Positions 1-5,786 of a stretch of DNA of 5,786 bases are shown piece by piece; position 1 is the stretch's first letter; each line of letters opens with the position of its first letter. The DNA is from a bacterium. GTDB taxonomy: Bacteria; Blakebacterota; Blakebacteria; Blakebacterales; Blakebacteraceae. Where the stretch lies: positions 1 through 5,786 of the forward strand of contig JALGWK010000126.1 of NCBI GenBank assembly GCA_025774205.1, written 5' to 3'. The notes below the pieces were generated by a model, which searched no databases, was not told the origin of the DNA, and worked only from the letters and a program-made list of their open reading frames with translations. Both the position numbers and the translations under genes were made by a program.

Positions 1-3000
1 CGGGGCTCCTTCCTCTACAACTTCGTAGCTAAAGAACCATATCTTGTAGCTATTGATGGAGATACGGTCATCACCGCGGAGACAATCCGGATCCGGGTCA
101 GGCCCCGGTCGGTCCTCGAGGGAGACATAGAGTTCAGCAGGGTCGAGTTGGACAGGCCGGTGGTTGATATCATGGCCCTCCCCGATTCCAGAGCGCGCAG
201 GGCAGCCAGAGCGGCAGCTGATTCGACCGGCAGTACATCGGACGACGGTGATGACGGTAAAGGAAATCTGGCGGTACGTATCGGGAATATCGTGCTCCGC
301 GACGGCACGGTCAGATGGAGCCGGCCGGGCGTGGCCAGTGCCGCTGAGGGCGTAACCCTGCGCGGATCGATAACGTTCGGGGGAGGAGCGGATTTCCAGC
401 TGGATGTGAGTCGTTTCCGGGGCGTGCTCCTCGATTGGGGACTGCGCGTCGAAGACCTGCAGGGACAGATCATCATGAACAGGAATCTGCTCTGGTTCAT
501 AGACAATGAGGTCAACACCCGGAATTCCATACTGAAGGCCAACGGGAATCTCGACCTGAGCAGGGATGGGAGAGCCGGGAATCTGTTCCTTGATCTTCAG
601 GCGAACGACCTCTCCGAGTATTGGCCGATCATCGGCGGTGACTGGGCCGGAACGGGTTCACTGCATCTGACGGGAAGGATGCGGGGCGCGCCGGATGAGC
701 CGGAAGTGACTCTGGCGGGAGCAGGAGAACTGAGCGGGGTGGAATTGACCCGCTTTGATATCCGCGCCGCATACAGGGATGGCGAGGTAGTGGCGGATCT
801 GTCTGCTGTCAGCCCTGTCGCCGATCTGCACCGGGCAACCGTGACCCTCGACACGGAAACAGGAGTGGGCCGACTGGTCGCCTCGGGCAGTGGACTTGAT
901 CTGGAGGTCAGCCCGGCAGCGCTGCGGGTGAGATCGGGAAGTTTCGATATCGATTGTTCCACCACCAGCTTCGATCCGGTGTCCGACGGCGGGCGACTCC
1001 TCCTCAACGCGAGTGAAGCCGATCTGTATGGCCTGGGCGTGGATTCCCTGGCCGTCAACCTCGACCTCCGGGAGGGGGATATAACCCTGCTTGCTCCTCT
1101 CCGCTTGATCGGAGACGGGTATGCAATCTCCACCGACGGCACCGTCAGCCTGGAACGGGGTGCCGCCCTGCTGAATGTGGACGTAACCACTAATGAACCA
1201 TCAGGCCTTCTGAACCGGCTTGGGATCGAGTTCGGGAATGGCGCCGTGACACTGGCGGCGAGGATCTCGGGAGCGCTGGATGATCCGAGTCTCAGGGGTG
1301 AGATCTCGGCGGTCGGGCTCGAGCAGGGTGACGTGGTGGTCGGAGCCTCTTCCTTCGATTTCAATATCTCCCAGATCCTCACCTCGAGGATAGGAACTTT
1401 CTTCGCATACCTGGATTCCGTGCATGTCGATCCGAACCTGGATCTCGATGGCGCCATGCTTGATGGCCGGATCCGGGGGGACGAGATAACCCTGCAGCTC
1501 GTGACCGGTTGGTGGGAAGGGGGAGATGTCAACCTCCACGGCAATATCACGGTCGACAGTGACAGCATCAGGGCGCGGATCGATAGCGGCCGTCTCGTGC
1601 ACAGGGAGCTCGACATCAGTAACATGGCCGGCCAGCTTGCGTTCGATCCCGAAACGGGCGCCGGCCCGTTCAGCCTGAATCTTCGTCTCGCGGGGGGGAC
1701 GGCACGTCTAACGGGGGATCGGAGTGCCGACAATACGCTCACTATTGCCGGTGATCTCCAGCGGATCGCGATCGAACCGATCACCAGGACCTGGCTCGAT
1801 ACTTCGGTAACGATCGATGGACGGGTGAGCGGAACGGTGGCCGCCCGCATCACGCAGCATCTCGACAAGATGGATGTAGCGGCGACCGTGTCGGCTCCGA
1901 CAATCGGGGAGTACCGTTACGAGACCCTCACTCTGGACGCGTCGTACGATCAGGGAATGGTCATCATCGATGATCTCACGATTACCGGCGAGGAGGGAGA
2001 GGGGGGGCAGGCCGAGAGCGCGGTCATCAGGGGGGATTTCAGACTGCCGTTCCCTGGTGATGAGAGCGACCACGGGGCCCTCGACCTGACCGGAGAAGTA
2101 GAGTCACTCAGGCTTGATTCCTTCGGCCGGTACTTTGACGGAACCCTGAGGGGGACTCTCAGCTCCGATCTGGCTGTCGGCGGATCCTTCAGTGTACCGG
2201 AGATCCGTGGACAGGTCCGACTGGTCGGCGCCCAGGTCGACACCTTCATTATCGATGACATGGAGGCGGGTGTCAGCTACCGGGATGAGCGGCTCTATCT
2301 CGAAGAAGGACGGATAGAAACACAGGGATTCGAGGCCTTGTACTCTGGCAGTATCCCTATGACAGTCAGTCTGATACCAGCAGTATTTAATGTTATTAAT
2401 AATGAGCAGATCGAAGCCCGGCTGTCGGGAGAGGGTCCGCCAGATTTCCTGGTTCGCTCCCTCGGCAGGCAGATCGAACAGATAGAAGGGACCCTCCAGA
2501 CCAACCTCAGCCTGTCCGGCACGCTATCGGCGCCCTCCCTGAACGGCTCCTTCAGGTGGAATGACGGTATGGTGAAGCCGGCGATACTGGGCCAGCAGAT
2601 CAGGGAGATCGACGTCGAGGTCACGCTGGTCGATCAGAGGATCACCATCGACCGATTCACCGGCCGACTCCCCTCGAACATGAGGCAGGAGCCACGATGG
2701 TGGAACTTCGGGAATGTATTCGGAATCTTTACCCGGAAGGATCCGGGTGGATTGTTCTCGGTAAGTGGCAATGTGATCCTCAGGGAAGGGGATGGACCGC
2801 TCTTCGATCTTCACCTGGAAGGCGAGGAGATGGGGTTGAGCGATCCAACCGGAAGTGTGCTCGTCGCCGTCGATGCCGATATTGCCCTGAGAAACGTGAC
2901 CGGAAGCACGCATCCGATCCTTGACGGAACGGTCCAGGTGCAGCAGGGACTGGCCGACCTCGGCATGGTGCTGAACATGATCGGGAGCGGGGGGAGAGAG

Positions 3001-3771
3001 ACGACCGAGGCAGAGGTGGAGCGGGCCGGCCTGGAAACCGATATCGAGATCGAGATACCGGGCCGACTGCGGGTAATCGGGGGCGAGTACGGGCAGGAAG
3101 TGGATATCGAACTGATGGGAAATCTCATCGTCCGGAAGAGTACCACCGGATCTCCCTATGTGCTCGGCACCCTCGAAGGGGTCCCCGGTCGCGGCCAGCT
3201 CACCATCGTCGGGTACCGCTGGGCGGTCGATGAGGGAACGGTGACCTTCGGATCGATAGAGGAGATCAATCCCAACCTGAGCGCCCGGTTCTCGACCACC
3301 GTCCAGGATTTGCTCGTCTACCTCGATCTGACCGGAACCCTCCGGGAACCGCAGACCCAGTTGAGCACGGCCGGTAACGAGTTGACGAGCCAGAGCGCGA
3401 TCTGGGAACTGCTGACGATCGGTACCATCGGGATCAGCGGTCAGGGCGGGGGAACCGAAGTGATCAGCAACTACCTCGAGCGGGCCGCGAGTCGGACGGT
3501 TCGCGGTCTCCTTCCGGTGGATGAGGTCGAACTGGAAGGATTGAGCGGTCTCAGCTCCGGACTGCTGAGCGAAGACCTGCAGGTCAGCGTCGGCCGTTAC
3601 TTCGGACGCCGGGTTTACATGAGATGGGCGTACGCGGGTTCGTTCGGGGGGCAGACACTCTGGAGTCAATTGGGGGTCGAGTACCGATTCTCCCGACGAT
3701 TCAGCCTGAGCGGCATGCGGGACAATAATGGACGGACCCTCTTCGAGGTCAAATGGCGCATCGATTACTGA
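1..3771 (+). CDS. tamB: TamB-like translocation/assembly module protein, 5'-truncated by the window edge
   Basis: This is a large periplasmic AsmA/TamB-superfamily protein. Family members span from the inner to the outer membrane as a beta-structured hydrophobic groove and work with a TamA/BamA-type barrel in outer-membrane assembly or phospholipid transport. The frame is open from base 1 (1,256 residues visible). A TTG at 148 is only an internal Leu codon, because the 49 codons before it already read as an AsmA-type N-terminal region (VAIDGDTVITAETIRIRV, then a RPVVDI strand). Residues ~60-89 are a charged, probably disordered linker. Repeated G-x-(D/S)xP-x-(L/V)-x-G strand motifs follow, near residues 225-240, 421-433, 725-737 and 837-849. 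The C-terminal TamB domain (DUF490) covers roughly 1010-1256: EIEIPGRLRV near 1020, DLTGTLREPQ at 1109-1118, and a final run of amphipathic strands ending in aromatic Tyr (VKWRIDY). E. coli TamB is about 1,260 residues, so this protein is longer. The signal anchor must lie upstream of the window. Its end overlaps the next gene by 19 bp. The family call is firm; the exact substrate is unknown. Confidence 0.9.
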   Translation, partial: RGSFLYNFVAKEPYLVAIDGDTVITAETIRIRVRPRSVLEGDIEFSRVELDRPVVDIMALPDSRARRAARAAADSTGSTSDDGDDGKGNLAVRIGNIVLRDGTVRWSRPGVASAAEGVTLRGSITFGGGADFQLDVSRFRGVLLDWGLRVEDLQGQIIMNRNLLWFIDNEVNTRNSILKANGNLDLSRDGRAGNLFLDLQANDLSEYWPIIGGDWAGTGSLHLTGRMRGAPDEPEVTLAGAGELSGVELTRFDIRAAYRDGEVVADLSAVSPVADLHRATVTLDTETGVGRLVASGSGLDLEVSPAALRVRSGSFDIDCSTTSFDPVSDGGRLLLNASEADLYGLGVDSLAVNLDLREGDITLLAPLRLIGDGYAISTDGTVSLERGAALLNVDVTTNEPSGLLNRLGIEFGNGAVTLAARISGALDDPSLRGEISAVGLEQGDVVVGASSFDFNISQILTSRIGTFFAYLDSVHVDPNLDLDGAMLDGRIRGDEITLQLVTGWWEGGDVNLHGNITVDSDSIRARIDSGRLVHRELDISNMAGQLAFDPETGAGPFSLNLRLAGGTARLTGDRSADNTLTIAGDLQRIAIEPITRTWLDTSVTIDGRVSGTVAARITQHLDKMDVAATVSAPTIGEYRYETLTLDASYDQGMVIIDDLTITGEEGEGGQAESAVIRGDFRLPFPGDESDHGALDLTGEVESLRLDSFGRYFDGTLRGTLSSDLAVGGSFSVPEIRGQVRLVGAQVDTFIIDDMEAGVSYRDERLYLEEGRIETQGFEALYSGSIPMTVSLIPAVFNVINNEQIEARLSGEGPPDFLVRSLGRQIEQIEGTLQTNLSLSGTLSAPSLNGSFRWNDGMVKPAILGQQIREIDVEVTLVDQRITIDRFTGRLPSNMRQEPRWWNFGNVFGIFTRKDPGGLFSVSGNVILREGDGPLFDLHLEGEEMGLSDPTGSVLVAVDADIALRNVTGSTHPILDGTVQVQQGLADLGMVLNMIGSGGRETTEAEVERAGLETDIEIEIPGRLRVIGGEYGQEVDIELMGNLIVRKSTTGSPYVLGTLEGVPGRGQLTIVGYRWAVDEGTVTFGSIEEINPNLSARFSTTVQDLLVYLDLTGTLREPQTQLSTAGNELTSQSAIWELLTIGTIGISGQGGGTEVISNYLERAASRTVRGLLPVDEVELEGLSGLSSGLLSEDLQVSVGRYFGRRVYMRWAYAGSFGGQTLWSQLGVEYRFSRRFSLSGMRDNNGRTLFEVKWRIDY
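3745..3748 (+). promoter_or_regulatory. Putative Shine-Dalgarno (GAGG) for the tamA-like gene
   Basis: GAGG lies four bases before the ATG at 3753, inside the last codons of the tamB-like gene. The spacing is on the short side but usable. It supports ATG 3753 as the start and suggests that translation of this gene is coupled to that of the upstream gene, whose stop lies 16 bases past that start. Confidence 0.5.
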
Positions 3772-5627
3772 AGCAGGCGGGGGGCATCCTCCTGGTGTTC
3801 CTGCTGGCGACCCCGACCACGGTCCGGGCCCAGCGGAAGGTGAGCGAAGTCACCTTCGAGGGGAATGTCAGTTTCGATAGCGCTGAACTGAAAAAACTGA
3901 CGCGGGTGGGGCCCAGGTCCTGGCTCAGCCGTAAACCGACCTTTAATATCCTCGTCATGAACCGGGATGTGACCTACATCCGCGGTTTCTACCAGGACCG
4001 GGGATTCCTCGGCTGCCGGGTGGAAGCGGCCACCGAAGCGGTCGGAGAGGATGACCTGGTGGTCCGCTTTACCCTCGATGAGGGTGACCGCACCAGCCTC
4101 TCCCGGCTCGAATTCCACGGGAACACCCATTTCTCCGATCGGGAGCTGCAGAACCGGATCCGCAATATCAGGGGGGTGAGGCTGAGAGAGGGCGCGCCGC
4201 TGAACGCCTCAGTGATACAGGCCGGCGGGCAGCTGATCCTGAATCGGTATCGGAATAACGGCTTCTACTTCGCCCGGGTCCAGCCGGGCACCGGAGTCAG
4301 GGACAACCTCAGTGGAACTGCGCCGGTCATCTATCGGATCGCTGAAGGTCCAGAGGTCAGGGTCACCGGGGTTCGGGTGGAGGGCAACCGCTCCACGAAG
4401 AGAGAGGTGATCGTCCGGGAACTCACCCTGAAGGCGGGTGATCTGCTGCAGGAGGAAGATCGGATCGAAAGCCAGAGGCGTCTGTTCGCCACCGGGGTAT
4501 TCCGGTCCGCGAGCGTCACGGTCGGGGAGGTTACCGCAGACTCGACCGGGGCGACCCTGCTGGTGACCGTCAACGAGATGCCGGCCCGCTACGTCGGTAC
4601 CGGAACCGGTCTGGCCGGTGACCAGCAGGAACAGTTCGACCTCCGCTTCCACACCTCGGCGGTCTGGGGCCACCGGAATCTGTGGGGTACGGCCCGGGCT
4701 CTCGAACTGAACGCCGGGGCCGACTTCAGGATCGATTTCCGCCGTTTCAGAGACTCTGAACTCATCCAGAGGGAACTGAGCCTCCGGTATCTCGAACCGT
4801 GGATCTTCCGGTCCCGGATACCGCTCACGACTCTCCTCTACGTCCGGCCGCGCTCCTATCCCGAATACGATACCGAGGAGTACGGAGCCGAGATCGGGGT
4901 AGCGAAGGAATTCGCTCTCCGGACCAAGGCCTGGCTGAACCTCGCCTTCAGGCAGGTCAGGATCGATTCGGCGGCAGTGCCGCAGGCCCTCGTGCCGCAG
5001 GAGCGGAGTTCGCTGAGCGGTATCAACGCCACCTTCGAACGGGATACCAGGGACAATTTTCTTTCCCCTCTGCGGGGCAGCATGACCCGGGTCCGGCTGA
5101 ATTCATATCTGCGATTCCAGGCTCAGAATCCCGCCTACACGAGTGTCCTGTTCGAGTGGTCCCGTTACCAGCTCACCGGCTCGCGGACGGTGGTAGCCGT
5201 TCGCGCCAGGCTGGGACTGGCCTGGCCCCAGGGCAGAACGACCGAGGTGCCGATCTTCGACCGCTTCTTCCTCGGCGGCGCCAGTTCGGTGCGCGGTCAC
5301 CAGGAGCGATCTCTCGGACCGGAGTCCGCTGACGGGAATCCGATCGGCGGCGAGGCCGTGGCTCTCTTCAACCTGGAGATCAGGCGGCCGAAGCAGATCG
5401 GCCCGTTCGGGTTGATCCTCTTCGCCGATGCCGGCAATGTGTGGCGCGATATCTCGGCGATGCAGCGCCGGTTCAAGCTTGCGTACGGGACCGGAGTCGG
5501 GATCTTTCTTGATACCCCGATCGGTCCCTTCCGGATCGGCCACGGCTGGAAAGTAAAGGTCTCCTCCCGGGGAGATGTGACCTTCGAGAGAGGTGTCTTC
5601 CATTTCAGCGTGATGTATGCCTTCTGA
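3753..5627 (+). CDS. tamA: TamA-like outer-membrane barrel protein (Omp85/BamA superfamily), three POTRA-like domains
   Basis: This is a complete 624-residue Omp85-family protein, expected in the outer membrane with its POTRA domains in the periplasm. A signal peptide is clear: basic MAHRLLKQ, a hydrophobic GGILLVFLLA core, and a likely cut after VRA at residue 26. Three POTRA-like repeats follow at about 28-115 (VSEVTFEGNVSF), 117-203 (SRLEFHGNTHFSD) and 205-280 (TGVRVEGNRST). Each opens with the typical strand-GN pattern. The barrel runs from about 281 to 624. It shows the family motif FERDTRDNFLSPLRG (428-442), a loop-6 type motif FFLGGASSVRGH (505-516), the strand FADAGNVW (557-564), GPFRIGHGWK (591-600) and a C-terminal Phe. 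TamA of E. coli has three POTRAs and about 577 residues; BamA has five and about 810. Size, POTRA count and the overlapping tamB-like neighbour therefore favour TamA over BamA. The ATG at 3753 is chosen because it gives the whole signal peptide and has a GAGG before it. A BamA-like role in a lineage lacking a separate TamA cannot be excluded. Confidence 0.88.
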   Translation: MAHRLLKQAGGILLVFLLATPTTVRAQRKVSEVTFEGNVSFDSAELKKLTRVGPRSWLSRKPTFNILVMNRDVTYIRGFYQDRGFLGCRVEAATEAVGEDDLVVRFTLDEGDRTSLSRLEFHGNTHFSDRELQNRIRNIRGVRLREGAPLNASVIQAGGQLILNRYRNNGFYFARVQPGTGVRDNLSGTAPVIYRIAEGPEVRVTGVRVEGNRSTKREVIVRELTLKAGDLLQEEDRIESQRRLFATGVFRSASVTVGEVTADSTGATLLVTVNEMPARYVGTGTGLAGDQQEQFDLRFHTSAVWGHRNLWGTARALELNAGADFRIDFRRFRDSELIQRELSLRYLEPWIFRSRIPLTTLLYVRPRSYPEYDTEEYGAEIGVAKEFALRTKAWLNLAFRQVRIDSAAVPQALVPQERSSLSGINATFERDTRDNFLSPLRGSMTRVRLNSYLRFQAQNPAYTSVLFEWSRYQLTGSRTVVAVRARLGLAWPQGRTTEVPIFDRFFLGGASSVRGHQERSLGPESADGNPIGGEAVALFNLEIRRPKQIGPFGLILFADAGNVWRDISAMQRRFKLAYGTGVGIFLDTPIGPFRIGHGWKVKVSSRGDVTFERGVFHFSVMYAF

Positions 5628-5786
5628 ACTGATACTCGCCTCACCTGCCAGCGCAGGTGCCGCCGCGCTGGTGAAGGCGGAAGCGGTCGCCCGGAACCAC
5701 CCGGGAGCCGTCGTCATCGGCGCTGATACGGTCGTCGTATCCGCTGATGGTGAACTGCTGGGAAAGCCGGCGGACGTCGAATCGGC
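5617..5786 (+). CDS. maf: Maf-family nucleotide pyrophosphatase, 3'-partial, with an apparent in-frame N-terminal deletion
   Basis: Maf proteins are cytosolic nucleoside-triphosphate pyrophosphatases that hydrolyse modified or non-canonical NTPs (dTTP/UTP or m7GTP types) and usually have about 190-200 residues. Only 56 complete codons are visible before the right edge. The start reads MPSELILAS, matching the family's N-terminal strand. Residues 20-25 (KAEAVA), 35-41 (GADTVVV) and 49-51 (GKP) match the next conserved blocks, including the Asp of GADT and the Lys of GKP. The SPRR signature that should follow LILAS, and the acidic stretch after it, are absent. Only about ten residues (PASAGAAALV) separate LILAS from KAEAVA, where homologues have about 43. 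ATG 5617 is the first start after an in-frame TGA at 5611 and overlaps the tamA-like stop by 11 bp. No good Shine-Dalgarno is seen, which fits translational coupling. Family identity is strong. Whether the gene is active is doubtful if the deletion is real; it may equally be an assembly error. Confidence 0.8.
   Translation, partial: MPSELILASPASAGAAALVKAEAVARNHPGAVVIGADTVVVSADGELLGKPADVES
5642..5659. repeat. Perfect inverted repeat (7-bp stem, 4-base loop) at the maf junction
   Basis: CACCTGC and GCAGGTG flank the loop CAGC. The hairpin lies within codons 9-15 of the maf gene, exactly where the usual SPRR region is missing. No T-run follows, so it is not an intrinsic terminator. It may have promoted a deletion, be an assembly or amplification artefact, or be chance, since similar short hairpins occur inside the tamB-like gene. 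Confidence 0.6.

Noticed and set aside
148-150. TTG as the start of the tamB-like gene
   Set aside because: The same frame is open to base 1 and the upstream residues already look like AsmA/TamB strands, so the codon is an internal leucine.
1653-1670. Perfect 7-4-7 inverted repeat (AACGGGC / GCCCGTT)
   Set aside because: It lies mid-gene in tamB with no T-run or regulatory context; most likely chance in GC-rich coding sequence.
597-1868. Minus-strand open frame of 423 codons
   Set aside because: It is Ser/Arg/Pro-rich with low complexity, the usual signature of a shadow of a GC-rich gene, and lies wholly opposite the tamB-like coding region.
2731-2748. Perfect 7-4-7 inverted repeat (ACCCGGA / TCCGGGT)
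   Set aside because: It is inside the tamB-like coding region with no T-run. It mainly shows that such short hairpins arise here without function and tempers the reading of the one in maf.
2524-3669. Long minus-strand open frame (381 codons) opposite the tamB-like gene
   Set aside because: It is antisense to a clearly conserved TamB C-terminal domain, and its product has no recognisable domain, signal or strand pattern. Long antisense frames are expected from the codon bias of a GC-rich gene.
4799-5332. Plus-strand open frame of 177 codons within the tamA-like gene
   Set aside because: It is out of frame with the barrel region, Arg/Gly/Pro-rich, and the overlapping barrel motifs in the main frame are unmistakable.
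5628-5670. Frameshift as the explanation for the missing Maf N-terminal block
   Set aside because: Only about 30 bases separate the LILAS and KAEAVA blocks, too few in any frame to encode the roughly 33 missing residues, and both blocks are in the same frame.

Overview
The window is a tightly packed, single-strand (+) piece of chromosome from a diderm (Gram-negative-type) bacterium. Base composition is roughly 60% GC by eye. Both complete or near-complete products belong to outer-membrane biogenesis. I cannot name the organism. The gene order (tamB-like, then tamA-like, then maf) is the reverse of the tamA-tamB order of enteric proteobacteria, so a non-enteric lineage is likely; that is inference.

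Layout: (1) Positions 1-3771 hold the C-terminal ~1,256 residues of a very large TamB/AsmA-like protein. The frame is open to the left edge, so its start, including the expected N-terminal membrane anchor, lies outside the window. (2) Positions 3753-5627 hold a complete 624-residue Omp85-family outer-membrane protein with a signal peptide, three POTRA-like repeats and a C-terminal beta-barrel, most like TamA. It overlaps the tamB-like gene by 19 bp. (3) Positions 5617-5786 hold the start of a maf-type nucleotide pyrophosphatase gene, overlapping the previous gene by 11 bp and running off the right edge. No intergenic stretch exists: the three genes overlap stop-to-start and almost certainly form one translationally coupled transcript. 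No RNA gene, mobile element, CRISPR array, promoter or intrinsic terminator is visible.

How they work together: TamB-like proteins form a long periplasmic beta-structured groove from the inner membrane to the outer membrane, where they meet a TamA/BamA-type barrel. The pair acts in outer-membrane assembly or lipid supply. Maf is a housekeeping nucleotide-sanitising enzyme with no known mechanistic link to the pair.

The main surprise is the maf gene. It begins normally (MPSELILAS) but jumps within about ten codons to the KAEAVA...GADTVV region. About 33 residues that normally carry the SPRR signature are missing, without a frameshift. A perfect 7-bp inverted repeat sits exactly at this junction. 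The rest looks like an ordinary envelope-biogenesis operon; I see no sign of a wholly new system.
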